Assembly (NCBI RefSeq): GCF_020521555.1
Contig: NZ_BPWA01000001.1
Coordinates: 1,178,001 to 1,242,000, forward strand
Length of the DNA: 64,000 bases
Source: Rodentibacter sp. JRC1
GTDB lineage: Bacteria; Pseudomonadota; Gammaproteobacteria; Enterobacterales; Pasteurellaceae
Reading direction: 5' to 3'
Part shown: positions 49,454-61,490 of the stretch, piece after piece
Layout of the letters: every line of letters starts with the position of its first letter
How positions within the stretch are numbered: position 1 is the stretch's first letter
Position numbers and translations under genes: made by a program
Notes under the pieces: model-generated
What the model saw: the letters and a program-made list of their open reading frames with translations, nothing else
Database searches by the model: none
Told to the model about the DNA's origin: nothing

Positions 49454-49529
49454 GCTGATATAGCTCAGTTGGTAGAGCGCACCCTTGGTAAGGGTGAGGT
49501 CGGCGGTTCAAATCCGCCTATCAGCACCA
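49454..49529 (+). tRNA. tRNA-Thr (GGT)
   Basis: The 76-base cloverleaf has GCTGATA and TATCAGC arms and encoded CCA. The anticodon is GGT. Thr-Tyr-Gly-Thr-tufB is the same order as the E. coli thrU-tyrU-glyT-thrT-tufB operon. Confidence 0.97.
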
Positions 49530-49633
49530 GCCTTAAAAATTCTCTTCCTTTATATCAAGTAGTAAACAATTTTATTGGTTAATGTGGTTTATTTACCCAT
49601 CGATAACCGTGTCTATTTAGAGGGACTCTTTAA

Positions 49634-50818
<1,185 letters not shown>

Positions 50819-50846
50819 TGAATTTGATGATTAAAGATTGAATAAG

Positions 50847-50874
50847 AAGGCAGGTCGGAAGATCTGCCTTTTTT
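50847..50874 (+). terminator. Intrinsic terminator of tufB
   Basis: AAGGCAG and CTGCCTT pair, followed by a T-run; same hairpin as after tufA with one loop change. Confidence 0.85.
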
Positions 50875-50993
50875 ACATCATCTTTATTTAGCTTGATAGA
50901 AATGGCTTATCATATGGAAAAGTTAAATGAGAACTGACATTTTAGGTCAAGAATGATAGGATAGAGGCAAATTGCTGACATATTGATATATTT

Positions 50994-51932
50994 ATGACAA
51001 TGCCAACTGTTTTAAAAATTGCTACTCGGCAAAGCCCACTCGCATTATGGCAAGCTAATTTTGTGAAAGAGCGTTTAGAAGATTTTCACCCGGATTTATC
51101 AGTGGAGCTTGTTCCAATGGTTACCAAAGGGGATGTTATTCTTGATACGCCTTTAGCTAAAATAGGCGGAAAAGGTTTATTTGTAAAAGAGTTAGAAAAT
51201 GCCCTACTTGAGAAACGTGCCGACATAGCGGTGCATTCAATGAAAGATGTACCCATGCAATTTCCTCAAGGGTTAGGATTAAGCGTGATTTGTAAGCGTG
51301 AAGATCCTCGCGATGCTTTTGTTTCTAACCGCTATACTTCGTTTGATGATTTGCCTCAAGGTGCGATTATAGGTACATCAAGTTTGCGCCGTCAGTGCCA
51401 GTTAAAACAATTACGACCTGATCTGGATATTCGCTCATTGCGTGGAAATGTCGGTACACGTTTGGGCAAATTAGATAACGGTGAATATGATGCCATCATT
51501 CTTGCTGCAGCAGGATTAATTCGTTTAGGAATGGAGCAGCGTATCGCCTCTTTTATTGAGACAACCGTTTCTTTGCCGGCAGCGGGTCAGGGGGCAGTTG
51601 GAATTGAATGCCGTACGGATGATACCCTTGTTCAGCGGTTGCTTGCGCCACTTGCGGATCAAGAAACAACCGCTTGTGTACTTGCCGAACGGGCAATGAA
51701 TACCCATTTACAAGGCGGTTGCCAAGTACCAATAGGCGGTTATGCGGTATTAGAGAATAATCAAATTTATTTGCGGGCGTTAGTCGGTGAGCTTGACGGC
51801 TCAAAAATTATTCGTGCGGAAGGAAAAAGTGCGGTCGAAAATGCAGAAGAATTAGGTGTACAAATTGCAGAGCAGCTACTTGTACAAGGTGCAGATCGTA
51901 TTCTAGAAAAAGTTTATGCCGGAGAGAAGTAA
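50994..51932 (+). CDS. hemC: Porphobilinogen deaminase
   Basis: The 312-residue enzyme polymerises four porphobilinogens into hydroxymethylbilane. The family start [14 protein letters not shown], the [22 protein letters not shown] block and the dipyrromethane-bearing Cys in [14 protein letters not shown] (about 242) are present. An in-frame ATG two codons later is also possible. It is first of a hemCDXY operon; hemD starts on the last base of its stop. Confidence 0.96.
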   Translation: MTMPTVLKIATRQSPLALWQANFVKERLEDFHPDLSVELVPMVTKGDVILDTPLAKIGGKGLFVKELENALLEKRADIAVHSMKDVPMQFPQGLGLSVICKREDPRDAFVSNRYTSFDDLPQGAIIGTSSLRRQCQLKQLRPDLDIRSLRGNVGTRLGKLDNGEYDAIILAAAGLIRLGMEQRIASFIETTVSLPAAGQGAVGIECRTDDTLVQRLLAPLADQETTACVLAERAMNTHLQGGCQVPIGGYAVLENNQIYLRALVGELDGSKIIRAEGKSAVENAEELGVQIAEQLLVQGADRILEKVYAGEK

Positions 51933-52672
51933 TGGCGGTTCTGGTCACTCGTCCCGATGAACGTGGAAAGCAGCTGGTTGATTTATTGAATCAATCCGGC
52001 GTAGTGGCATTGCATTTACCTTTATTTACTTTTGAAAGAGGCAATGATTTAAAAGATCTTCCGAGTAAATTAAGCCGACTCAACACGGGAGATTATGTTT
52101 TCCTCGTGTCTAAAAGTGCGGTCGATTTTTCCGTTAACACATTGAAAGAAATCGGATTTCAATGGCGTAAGGATTTACAATACTTTACAGTTGGACAAAG
52201 AACCGCAGAATATTTTTCCTGTCAAACCGAATGCGTTATCTATTACCCGATTTCTCAAGAGAGTAGTGAAGGGTTACTTGCGCTTTCACAAATGCAACAA
52301 CTTGATAAAAAACAAATTCTAATTTTACGTGGCAATGGTGGGCGAGAGTATTTTCCCTCGCAAGCAAAGCAGAGAGGCGCGCTGGTTGATATTTTGGAAT
52401 GTTATCGCCGTGAACCCATAATCTATAATAATGAAGAACAAACCAGTATTTGTAAACGTTCCGGTGTGGATACTTTGGTTGTTACCAGTTTGGATATTTT
52501 GAACTCCTTGATTGAATTTGTTCCTGATAATGAACAGGATTGGCTTAAAAATTGTCGTCTTGTCACCGTGAGTTCACGTATTGCCGAATCCGCAAAGCAA
52601 TATGGTTGGCAAAATATTATTTTATCCCCAAGGGCGGATAATCAAAGTTTGTTGGACACATTACTCAGCTAA
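51932..52672 (+). CDS. hemD: Uroporphyrinogen-III synthase
   Basis: The 246-residue enzyme closes hydroxymethylbilane with D-ring inversion. HemD is poorly conserved, but [29 protein letters not shown], and a second-domain LVVTSLDILNSLI fit the two-lobed fold. Position between hemC and hemX is diagnostic. Confidence 0.93.
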   Translation: MAVLVTRPDERGKQLVDLLNQSGVVALHLPLFTFERGNDLKDLPSKLSRLNTGDYVFLVSKSAVDFSVNTLKEIGFQWRKDLQYFTVGQRTAEYFSCQTECVIYYPISQESSEGLLALSQMQQLDKKQILILRGNGGREYFPSQAKQRGALVDILECYRREPIIYNNEEQTSICKRSGVDTLVVTSLDILNSLIEFVPDNEQDWLKNCRLVTVSSRIAESAKQYGWQNIILSPRADNQSLLDTLLS

Positions 52673-52693
52673 ATGACCTAATAAGGAAGAATT

Positions 52694-53938
52694 ATGGCGA
52701 AAAATAAATCAAATGAAGTGGTAGAAAATCTTGATGAAACGGTGCAAAGCACAGTTGAAAATCAGGCTGAAACATCGTCTCAACCGGTTCAAACGATTGT
52801 AAAGAAAAGTGGAACGGGCTTGAGCTTGTTGGCTATTTTAATCGCCTTGGGCGTTGGTGGGGGCGGTTATTATTTGGGGCAACAGCAAGTGACTGAAATT
52901 CAGCAAAAATTGACCGCACTTGAGGGGCAAGTTACCCAATCTTCCAATTCAAACCAAATCGCACCACAAATTGAAGCGTTTGAAAAAACAAATGAGGCGG
53001 TGCAAGAAAAATTAAATCGTCTTGAGCAAATCATTTCTGCAAAAGAACAAGAATTTGCCGGAATGCGCCAACAACTTGAAGTGGTAAGCAAACAAGCAGT
53101 GGCTCAACAACCGAATGATTGGTTATTTTCTGAAGCGGATTTCTTGCTTAATAATGCATTACGTAAATTAGTGCTTGATAATGATGTGGATACGGGCGTA
53201 TCTTTATTGAAACTGGCTGATGAAACTTTAAGTAAAGTTAATAATGCCGATTCAATGACAGTTCGAGCCGCCATTAATCAAGATCTAAAACAATTGCTTT
53301 CTGTGGATAGTATTGATCAAAATGCCGTTATGCAGCGTCTTTCTCAATTGGCAAATTCAGTGGATGAATTGCCTGTGTTGAATATTAATTTTGGTGATGA
53401 TCCCGAATCAACAAAACTTTCCGATTCTTTAGCCGATTGGCAGACCAATGCAGAGAAAAGTGCGGTTTCTTTCTTAAATCATTTTATTCGTATCACACCA
53501 AAACAAGGGGCGGATAGAAAAGAATTACTTGCTCCGAATCAAGATATTTATTTGCGTGAAAATATTCGCCTTCGCTTACAACTGGCAATTATGGCTGTGC
53601 CACGCCAGCAAAATGATTTATACAAACAGTCATTGGATGCCGTAGCAACTTGGGTGCGGAGTTATTTTGATACGAATGCAGAAGTTACACAAAGTTTCTT
53701 AAAATCAGTGGATGAATTGGCTGAATTATCCGTTTATGTAGATGTGCCGACGCAATTACAAAGTCTTAACCTGCTGGATAAATACCTCAACCGAGTACCG
53801 GCAGAGGTGAAAAAAGTAGAAATTGAGGCTGAAAAAGCCCTTGATGAACCGGTAAAAGAGTCGAACGTAAACCAAGAGCAAACCAAGCCGGAAGCACCTG
53901 TGACAGAAGAAAAACCGACAACCGAGCCACAACAATAA
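52694..53938 (+). CDS. hemX: HemX-like membrane protein
   Basis: The 414-residue protein has an acidic cytoplasmic N-terminus, one transmembrane helix (about 43-60, with LGVGGGGYYLG), a coiled coil (to about 135), and a conserved periplasmic domain with NDWLFSEADFLLNNALRKL. The Pro/Glu/Lys-rich tail is low complexity. Called HemX from operon position; its proposed uroporphyrinogen methylase role is not supported by the sequence, which has no SAM motif. Confidence 0.92.
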   Translation: MAKNKSNEVVENLDETVQSTVENQAETSSQPVQTIVKKSGTGLSLLAILIALGVGGGGYYLGQQQVTEIQQKLTALEGQVTQSSNSNQIAPQIEAFEKTNEAVQEKLNRLEQIISAKEQEFAGMRQQLEVVSKQAVAQQPNDWLFSEADFLLNNALRKLVLDNDVDTGVSLLKLADETLSKVNNADSMTVRAAINQDLKQLLSVDSIDQNAVMQRLSQLANSVDELPVLNINFGDDPESTKLSDSLADWQTNAEKSAVSFLNHFIRITPKQGADRKELLAPNQDIYLRENIRLRLQLAIMAVPRQQNDLYKQSLDAVATWVRSYFDTNAEVTQSFLKSVDELAELSVYVDVPTQLQSLNLLDKYLNRVPAEVKKVEIEAEKALDEPVKESNVNQEQTKPEAPVTEEKPTTEPQQ

Positions 53939-53947
53939 GGATAGATT

Positions 53948-55219
53948 ATGTTTAGAACGCTATTTTTAATGCTGGCTTTACTCGCCGGATTAATTGCGGG
54001 GCCTCATCTTGCCGGTCAGCAAGGGTATGTGCGTATTGAAACCGCAAACAATATTTATGAAATGTCCCTCACTACATTGGTGATTTTATTTGTCGCCGTC
54101 TTGGCGGTCATTTATGCGGTGGAATGGATTGTGAGCCGTTTCTTTCGTTTAAGTAATAATACTTATAGCTGGTTTTCGCGCCGTAAACGTGTAAGGGCAC
54201 AAAAGCAAACTCTTGAAGGGTTGATGAAGATGGATGAAGGAGATTATGCTAGGGCGGAAAAACTCATTGGTAAAAATGCGAAACATTCTGCCGAGCCTGT
54301 TTTGAATCTAATCAAAGCGGCGGAAGCGGCGCAACAACGTGGTGATGAATTTAGTGCTAACCGCTATTTAATCGAAGCGACAGAGCTTGCCGGTTCTGAC
54401 AACCTTATTGTTGAAATTGCGCGCACCCGAATTTTATTGCAGCAAAACAAATTACCGGCGGCACGTAGTTCGGTGGATAGCTTATTAGAAATGACCGACC
54501 GAAATAAAGAAGTCTTAAAATTAGCGGTGGAGATTTATACCCGCTCAAAAGCCTATTTGGCACTTGATCATATTCTTGAGCTTATTCAGCGTTCCGGTTT
54601 ATATTCTGCCGATGAATTTAAAGCATTGCAGTTTGAAACCGAGAATGGTTTGCTTGATGAAAAAATGAATGAAGAGGGCGTTGACGGATTACTTGCTTGG
54701 TGGGAAGAACAACCTCGCCGCCGTCGTAATGATTTAGATTTAAAAGTAGCACTTATTCAACGCTTAATTGATTGTAATGATCATGAATCGGCCTATGAAT
54801 TTACGTTGGAAGCATTGAAAAAATGGGGAGATAACACCCCGCTGAGCGAAGCGCTTTGTACTCAAATTACGCGTTTACAGCCTGTGGAGAATGGCAAGTT
54901 GATTAAAATGATGGAAAAACGAGCCAAATATTCCGCTGAAAATGAGCAATGCTGTATTAACCGTGCATTGGGTTATTTATATGTGCGTAATAATGAATTT
55001 ACTAAGGCGGCGGAAGTCTTTAAAAAAGTGATGGCTTGTCCGAAACAACTTGAATCTAACGATACGATGATGGCAGCTTATGTTTTTGAACAGGCGGGTG
55101 ATAAAGTTGCTGCGGAACAAATCCGCCAAGAAAGTTTGCGTCATGCGATGTCAATTCAAGGGGATGTTCCGGAAAAAAACGGAGAAAATCCGACCGCACT
55201 TTTAGAACAAAAAGTCTAG
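53948..55219 (+). CDS. hemY: HemY-like TPR membrane protein
   Basis: The 423-residue protein has two N-terminal transmembrane helices (about 3-20 and 40-63), then TPR-like helical repeats ([44 protein letters not shown]). In enterics it follows hemX and is associated with late tetrapyrrole metabolism without being an oxidase. An uptake sequence lies in its last codons. Confidence 0.93.
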   Translation: MFRTLFLMLALLAGLIAGPHLAGQQGYVRIETANNIYEMSLTTLVILFVAVLAVIYAVEWIVSRFFRLSNNTYSWFSRRKRVRAQKQTLEGLMKMDEGDYARAEKLIGKNAKHSAEPVLNLIKAAEAAQQRGDEFSANRYLIEATELAGSDNLIVEIARTRILLQQNKLPAARSSVDSLLEMTDRNKEVLKLAVEIYTRSKAYLALDHILELIQRSGLYSADEFKALQFETENGLLDEKMNEEGVDGLLAWWEEQPRRRRNDLDLKVALIQRLIDCNDHESAYEFTLEALKKWGDNTPLSEALCTQITRLQPVENGKLIKMMEKRAKYSAENEQCCINRALGYLYVRNNEFTKAAEVFKKVMACPKQLESNDTMMAAYVFEQAGDKVAAEQIRQESLRHAMSIQGDVPEKNGENPTALLEQKV

Positions 55220-55280
55220 TCGGAAGACAAGAAAAGGCACGAGCAGATATAATCTTTCCCTAGATTATAATACGATAGCA

Positions 55281-55320
55281 AAGGACTGAGTTTGATATAC
55301 CATCGAACTCAGTCCTTTTC
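55281..55320 (+). terminator. Terminator of the hem operon
   Basis: AAGGACTGAGTTTGAT pairs with ATCGAACTCAGTCCTT (one G-T pair) around a short loop, followed by TTTC; one of the longest stems in the window. Confidence 0.9.
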
Positions 55321-55337
55321 ATTTTGATTTGGTATAA

Positions 55338-55507
55338 AAAATCTGCGGTATTATGTAGCACTTGCACAAAAGGCTGTTTTTAATTCAAATGTAGGGTGCG
55401 TTAGGCTTGCCGTAACGCACCAGACTTGGGTTTTTACGGTGCGTTACGCCTTTGGCTAACACACCTACTCTGTTTTTATGCAACTGATGCATAATACCAA
55501 AAATCTG
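55338..55507. repeat. Target-site duplications bounding the MITE at 55346
   Basis: AAAATCTG occurs at 55338-55345 and at 55500-55507, abutting both element ends. Confidence 0.8.
55346..55499. mobile_element. MITE-like element, 154 bp, copy 2
   Basis: It shares the ends CGGTATTATG and CATAATACC and the internal palindrome with the copy at 47811; differences are about a dozen scattered bases. The two copies have different flanks and different 8-bp duplications, so each inserted independently. Confidence 0.85.
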
Positions 55508-55556
55508 CCCCTTAATCCGTTGGTTATTCGTCCGATTTTTAGGGGCAGATACATTT
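55505..55556 (-). terminator. Terminator of the methyltransferase gene
   Basis: On the minus strand CTGCCCCTAA and TTAAGGGGCAG form a stem; the T-rich tail beyond it is now the MITE target duplication. Confidence 0.5.
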
Positions 55557-55578
55557 TAGATGAAGTAAAAGGGTAAAT

Positions 55579-57129
55579 TTAAATAATGCCCAACAATTTT
55601 AGCTTAGGTAATTCATCGTCAATAAATTGTCGGCAAATACGTTGCATTTCTTCACGCTCTTCCGATTCATTCGGAAAGAGACCTCCGTCTTTCAGTAAAG
55701 AGCGACCATTTGATTTAAGTATATCCCAAACAAAGTCAGACCATTTGTTCTGTTTTATGCTTTCAAAATGGGCAAGTAAGAACCAACGTGATAAAAAGCT
55801 AATATGATAAGCGCCACCTGTAATCGGGCTGGCTAGAAAATAGATAGTAGAATCTTCACCACCGCGAGATTGTTGTAATACGTAACGGTTAAACGTTAAA
55901 CAGTGTGAGCGAGTTTTTTCTATTATCTCCTCTGATTGCACAATGACTAGATTATCTTTACTGGCAAGAATAGCCAATGCTGCAAAGATATTTCCCTCGG
56001 CTAATTTCTCTTTTAAACTTTCCACAATATCAGCCACTTTATGAATACGCTGATCTTGTAAAATATCTAAAACCGGGTTGAAGATATCGACATTAAGTGA
56101 AGTTTTTAAATTTCTCTCAATACTTAATTCAATATTTTCACGTTTAGTATGTAATAAAACCCGCAGTTTTTTCCATTCTTGACTTTGTTCATACTGAGTG
56201 AGTTTTCTTGCTCCTTTAACCCAAAAATCTTTACGGAATTGCTTATTGAGTAAGAAATCTTTAACGGTTTGAGCAAAATTCGCATCAGTAAAGTTTTCCA
56301 TTAATTGGCGTTGCTCCTCAGTATAAAGGCAGTCGCTGAAATCATCTAAGTAATTGCTTGAACAGGCAAAAGTTAATTTTGCAGGCTCTAACCATTTTTT
56401 CATATCTGCAAAATACATTGGTTGCCAATCTTTATTTAAATATTCGTGAGCGATATAGTGAGGGTCTTTGTTTTTGAGTTCCTGTACCCGAGGTAATAAA
56501 TCCGGTGATCTTTGTGTCAATTGATGGCTTTGTGAGAGAATATTACCAACGAAGTTTAGACTGTCTTGTACGTTTTGCTGACGGCTGTTCGACATTGAAG
56601 TCATACTATTATGGTGTTCTAATAATAAGTGACGCAATGGTGAGGGCGCAGACCAACCCGGCAACGTGTTGTAGCTAATATATAAAATACCACCAACTTT
56701 CAGTTTACGGCGGATAAAATCCACTACGATGGCTCGGTTTTCATCAGAAATCCATGACCAAATCCCGTGCAAACCAATAAAATCAAATTCAGGCAAATCA
56801 TCACGTCGGCAAAATTCGTTAAAACCTTGATCGACAATGAACGCATTATTCTCGGCAATCGAGGATAAATGTTGAGCAAAATTGGCTTGTGAAGGATTAA
56901 AATCCGTACCATACCATTTTAATCCGCTTGATGTAGCATGGATATTTAACGAAAGTCCTTGTCCGAAACCTAATTCACAGGCAGAACTATTTTTAGTTTC
57001 CATTATGCTTTTAGGTACAGCCAAACCAGCCATTAAAAAGGGAATAATGGCATTATTGGGATTTAGCTCGGAATAATAACCGAACGTGTAGTTAATATCG
57101 CTAACGTAACCTTCAGACCAGCTAGACAT
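55579..57129 (-). CDS. SAM-dependent methyltransferase with a methyltransferase regulatory domain
   Basis: The 516-residue protein has a class I methyltransferase domain with motif I CELGFGQGLSLNIHA near residue 51 and motif II GTDFNP. A segment (about 225-320) resembling the methyltransferase regulatory domain family follows, then a C-terminal region with winged-helix-like FLLAHFESIKQNKWSDFVWDIL. The substrate is unknown. AAGGAGCCCT gives a strong ribosome site. It stands alone between the hem operon and ispF; no glycosylation or polyketide genes adjoin. Confidence 0.8.
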   Translation of the reverse strand: MSSWSEGYVSDINYTFGYYSELNPNNAIIPFLMAGLAVPKSIMETKNSSACELGFGQGLSLNIHATSSGLKWYGTDFNPSQANFAQHLSSIAENNAFIVDQGFNEFCRRDDLPEFDFIGLHGIWSWISDENRAIVVDFIRRKLKVGGILYISYNTLPGWSAPSPLRHLLLEHHNSMTSMSNSRQQNVQDSLNFVGNILSQSHQLTQRSPDLLPRVQELKNKDPHYIAHEYLNKDWQPMYFADMKKWLEPAKLTFACSSNYLDDFSDCLYTEEQRQLMENFTDANFAQTVKDFLLNKQFRKDFWVKGARKLTQYEQSQEWKKLRVLLHTKRENIELSIERNLKTSLNVDIFNPVLDILQDQRIHKVADIVESLKEKLAEGNIFAALAILASKDNLVIVQSEEIIEKTRSHCLTFNRYVLQQSRGGEDSTIYFLASPITGGAYHISFLSRWFLLAHFESIKQNKWSDFVWDILKSNGRSLLKDGGLFPNESEEREEMQRICRQFIDDELPKLKLLGII

Positions 57130-57269
57130 AGGGCTCCTTATCGTTCTTTTTTATATATTTTACGGAGCGCTCATTGTATTTAAATTCAGTTTAAATGCAA
57201 TAAGAGCAAGTATTGCTAATCAGTCGGAGTTTAGGAAGTAAGATGTTACTCTTTTATTTTTTATGAACC

Positions 57270-57749
57270 TTATGATTGTTTTATCAATAATGCTACCGCC
57301 TCACAAGCGATACCTTCATTTCTGCCGGTAAAACCCAGTTTTTCCGTTGTAGTGGCTTTAACGTTGACTTGATCAATATGGCATTGCAAATCTGTTGCGA
57401 TTACGGCACGCATATTGTCAATATGCGGACGCATTTTAGGTGCTTGCGCAATAATAGTGATATCCACATTTCCTATTTTATAACCCTTTTCTCGTACTTG
57501 GCGGAAGGCTTCACGCAGTAAACCACGGCTGTCGGCGTTTTTGTATTGCATATCCGTATCAGGAAAAAGTTTGCCGATATCGCCTAATGCCACAGCACCT
57601 AGTAGGGCATCGGTTAATGCGTGAAGGGCGACATCGCCGTCTGAATGGGCAATAAAACCGGTATGGTAGGGGATTTCGATTCCTCCGATAATTAATGGTC
57701 TGTTTTCGCCAAAGGCGTGTACATCAAAACCATGTCCGATTCTTATCAT
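57270..57749 (-). CDS. ispF: 2-C-methyl-D-erythritol 2,4-cyclodiphosphate synthase
   Basis: The 159-residue MEP-pathway enzyme has metal ligands in GHGFDVHAF (Asp8, His10) and [18 protein letters not shown] (His42). [19 protein letters not shown] completes the active site. It overlaps ispD by four bases. Confidence 0.97.
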   Translation of the reverse strand: MIRIGHGFDVHAFGENRPLIIGGIEIPYHTGFIAHSDGDVALHALTDALLGAVALGDIGKLFPDTDMQYKNADSRGLLREAFRQVREKGYKIGNVDITIIAQAPKMRPHIDNMRAVIATDLQCHIDQVNVKATTTEKLGFTGRNEGIACEAVALLIKQS

Positions 57750-58429
57750 AATGTTTTCCTTGTTAAATAAAATTCTGCAAGCGCTAAGTCTTCAGGTCGA
57801 GTGATTTTAATATTATCGCTCCGCCCCATTATCAAGTGCGGTCGAAATCCGGCAAGTTCCATTGCCGAGGCTTCATCTGTAATGGTGTGGTGTTGTTTCA
57901 GCCCATTTTCGAGCGCTTTTTGAAGTAAATCGGCGGGGAAAAATTGCGGAGTTTGCGCTTGCCAAAGCTGAGAACGATCCTCTGTGGCAATAATTTCATT
58001 GGATTGATCACTGCGTTTGATCGTATCCGTTACCGGAATGGCAAGTATCGCACCTTGCTCATCTTTGATTTCCAATAATTTGTTTAAATCCGTTTCGCTT
58101 AAACAAGGTCTTGCCGCGTCATGCACGAGAGCCCAAGCATTTTGTTCATTAATTGCATTAAAGGCGTTCAATACGGATTCTGCGCGTGTCTTACCTCCTT
58201 CAACAACTTGAATTTTGGGGTGAGAGAGAATTGACAGATCTGCGGCATAAGGGTCATTCTTACTAATGGCGACAATGATGCGTTCAATGGAAGAATGTCT
58301 CAACATAATATTTAACGTATGTTCCAGAATGGTTTTTCCTTGAATCGTTAAATATTGTTTGGGTTTATTTGCCTGCATACGGGAACCCACACCGGCGGCA
58401 GGAATGATTGCAATAATTTTTCTTGGCAT
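57746..58429 (-). CDS. ispD: 2-C-methyl-D-erythritol 4-phosphate cytidylyltransferase
   Basis: The 227-residue enzyme uses CTP to activate MEP. The nucleotide-binding [20 protein letters not shown] is at residues 8-27 and [10 protein letters not shown] near 103. It shares its first base with the stop of ftsB; ftsB-ispD-ispF is the usual gammaproteobacterial operon. Confidence 0.97.
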   Translation of the reverse strand: MPRKIIAIIPAAGVGSRMQANKPKQYLTIQGKTILEHTLNIMLRHSSIERIIVAISKNDPYAADLSILSHPKIQVVEGGKTRAESVLNAFNAINEQNAWALVHDAARPCLSETDLNKLLEIKDEQGAILAIPVTDTIKRSDQSNEIIATEDRSQLWQAQTPQFFPADLLQKALENGLKQHHTITDEASAMELAGFRPHLIMGRSDNIKITRPEDLALAEFYLTRKTL

Positions 58430-58707
58430 TATTTATGTTCTTTTACAATATGGTAGAAGGTTTCGTTTTCTTTCACCATATCGTGTTGCATTCTGGCGCG
58501 TTCCTCAATGGATTCAAAACCTTTCGTTAACCCTTGAATTTCTGCCGAAATCATTTGATTTCTTTGTATTAGCTTTTCATTTTCAGCTTTATTTTCAATG
58601 ATCTGTGCTGAAACTTTCTTGTAATCGGAATAGCCGTTTTTGCCAAACCAAAGATCGTATTGGAACAGTGCAAGAACTGCGACAAGAATTGCAATAAATA
58701 TCCGCAT
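58429..58707 (-). CDS. ftsB: Cell division protein FtsB
   Basis: The 92-residue bitopic protein joins the FtsQLB complex. It has an N-terminal transmembrane helix (about 3-20), the [11 protein letters not shown] segment, and a leucine-zipper coiled coil ending in [20 protein letters not shown]. Start MRIFIAIL is chosen over an in-frame ATG five codons earlier. Confidence 0.95.
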   Translation of the reverse strand: MRIFIAILVAVLALFQYDLWFGKNGYSDYKKVSAQIIENKAENEKLIQRNQMISAEIQGLTKGFESIEERARMQHDMVKENETFYHIVKEHK

Positions 58708-58822
58708 AAAGTCTCGCTCCATATAATGGTGAAATGATCATAGTTTATCTTGAAATTCGGATAAAGGCGATAGGGAAAGTGCGGTTGATTTTTGCGGTGT
58801 TTTTTATGTTGATGATTTTTAA

Positions 58823-58838
58823 TGTGATCCGAATCACA
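58823..58838 (+). promoter_or_regulatory. Canonical CRP site upstream of hel
   Basis: TGTGA-TCCGAA-TCACA is a perfect CRP palindrome. A candidate -10 TATACT (58889-58894) puts the site near -70, a usual class I position. Confidence 0.8.
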
Positions 58839-58918
58839 AATTTATCATTGATAACGGAATATTCGGTAAACTTTATAAAAAAATTGCTATACTTTTCAAG
58901 CTTTATTTTATTTTCTAA

Positions 58919-59752
<834 letters not shown>

Positions 59753-59770
59753 TTTCCCGACTAAAAATAA

Positions 59771-59799
59771 AGCGTTGCTAGAGAAAGCAACGCTTTTTT
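59771..59799 (+). terminator. Intrinsic terminator of hel
   Basis: AGCGTTGCT and AGCAACGCT pair across a six-base loop, then TTTTT. Confidence 0.9.
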
Positions 59800-59912
59800 A
59801 TAGAACTAAAAGTGCGGTCGGAAAATACAATAAATTTTCGGACCCATACAATGATTTCGCAAGGTATCATTTTTTGAATGAATATAGAATACCAAGCAAC
59901 ATACTCACTGTA

Positions 59913-61364
59913 CTATTTAAGTTGTTTTATTGCATCGGCAATTAGCTCGGCTTCAGGCCCAAGAATGACTTGTAAGCCATTTTCACCAAGACGAATGTTA
60001 CCTTTTGAGCCAAGGGCTTTTAATTGGTGCTCATCAATCTTTTGACTGTCGGCTATGGTTAAACGTAAGCGGGTAATACAGGCATCTACCGTCAATAAAT
60101 TTTCTTTGCCACCAAGAGCTTGAATAAATTGCCGGGCTTTTTCTGTACGTGTAAAATGCTGTTCACTTTCGACCGCTTGTTCTTCTTCGCGTCCTGTGGT
60201 TTTTAGATTTAAGGTTTTAATCAGCACTCGGAAGATCACATAGTAAATTACGCCAAATACTAATCCCTGCGCAATGAGCATATACCAATTTGTTGCTAGC
60301 GGATTTTGGGAAGATAGCACTAAATCCACCAAGCCCGCACTAAAGCCAAAACCGGCAATCCATTGCATTGAGGCGGCAATAAAGACAGAAAGTGCGGTCA
60401 ATAATGCGTGGATTACATAAAGTAACGGTGCAACAAACATAAAGGAAAATTCTAATGGTTCTGTCACTCCGGTAAAGAATGAGGCTAATGCTGCTGCAAA
60501 CATAATGGAAGCGGTTTGTGCTTTTTTCTCTGTTTTCGCACTATGATATATCGCTAAAGCGGCAGCCGGTAAACCGAACATCATCACCGGGAAGAAACCC
60601 GCTTGATACATTCCCGTTACTCCAAGTACCGCTTTTCCTTCTGCTAAAGAAGCTGCGCCACCAAGGAAATTCGGAATATCGTTAATGCCTGCCACATCAA
60701 ACCAGAATACGGAATTAAGGGCGTGATGTAAGCCGACAGGAATCAGTAAGCGGTTAAAGAAAGCATAGATACCTGCTCCGGTCGGGCCTAAATCTTTGAT
60801 CGATTTCCCGAAAGAGACTAACCCATCAAAAATCATCGGCCAAACATATAGCAAGATAAACGACACTAAAATAGTGACAAAAGAGACTAAAATCGGCACT
60901 AAGCGTCTACCGCTGAAGAAAGCTAAGGCTTTTGGTAATTCGACTTGGTGGAAGCGGTTGTAAAGTTCACCTGCAATCACCCCTACCAAAATCCCCGTAA
61001 ACTGGTTGTTAATTTTGGCAAAACCGGCAGGGACTTGATCGATCGGGATACCTTCTAGCTGGGCAACAGCTGCCGGTGAAAGTAATGTCGTGACAACGAG
61101 ATAGCCAACCAAGCCTGATAATGCCGCCGCACCGTGTTTATCTTTAGAGAGTCCAAAGGCAACCCCTATAGCAAAGAGTAACGCCATATTATCAATAATC
61201 GCCGCTCCTGATTTAATCAGTAATGCGGCGAGTTGGCTACTCCCACCCCAGCCTTCAGGATCGATCCAATAACCAATCCCCATTAATAATGCAGCGGCAG
61301 GTAAAGCTGCAACGGGCACCATTAAGGCTTGGCCTATCCGTTGTAAATAATTTAATATGTTCAT
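59913..61364 (-). CDS. nagE: PTS N-acetylglucosamine-type EIICB permease (NagE-like)
   Basis: The 483-residue protein has an EIIC domain (about ten helices; MNILNYLQRIGQALMVPVAALPAAALL start, IDPEGWGG, and GVTEPLEFSFMFVAP with the sugar-binding Glu). A linker and an EIIB domain with the phospho-Cys in VDACITRLRL (about 433) follow. The C-terminal EIIA of E. coli NagE is absent, so phosphate must come from a separate EIIA such as Crr. Glucose cannot be excluded as substrate, but the EIIC start resembles NagE. GGAGGG precedes the ATG at 61364. Confidence 0.85.
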   Translation of the reverse strand: MNILNYLQRIGQALMVPVAALPAAALLMGIGYWIDPEGWGGSSQLAALLIKSGAAIIDNMALLFAIGVAFGLSKDKHGAAALSGLVGYLVVTTLLSPAAVAQLEGIPIDQVPAGFAKINNQFTGILVGVIAGELYNRFHQVELPKALAFFSGRRLVPILVSFVTILVSFILLYVWPMIFDGLVSFGKSIKDLGPTGAGIYAFFNRLLIPVGLHHALNSVFWFDVAGINDIPNFLGGAASLAEGKAVLGVTGMYQAGFFPVMMFGLPAAALAIYHSAKTEKKAQTASIMFAAALASFFTGVTEPLEFSFMFVAPLLYVIHALLTALSVFIAASMQWIAGFGFSAGLVDLVLSSQNPLATNWYMLIAQGLVFGVIYYVIFRVLIKTLNLKTTGREEEQAVESEQHFTRTEKARQFIQALGGKENLLTVDACITRLRLTIADSQKIDEHQLKALGSKGNIRLGENGLQVILGPEAELIADAIKQLK

Positions 61365-61444
61365 ATTCCCTCCATAAGGAACCAATAAATTGATTACTAA
61401 TCTAGCTCAATTTATTAGGATTGAGAATTGCCTTTTTTACTATT

Positions 61445-61460
61445 TGTGATACTGCTCACA
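61445..61460 (-). promoter_or_regulatory. Canonical CRP site upstream of nagE
   Basis: TGTGA-TACTGC-TCACA lies 81 bases before the nagE start, consistent with catabolite control of this PTS gene. Confidence 0.8.
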
Positions 61461-61490
61461 TTAATTTAGTATTTAGACTTCTTCAGGCTA

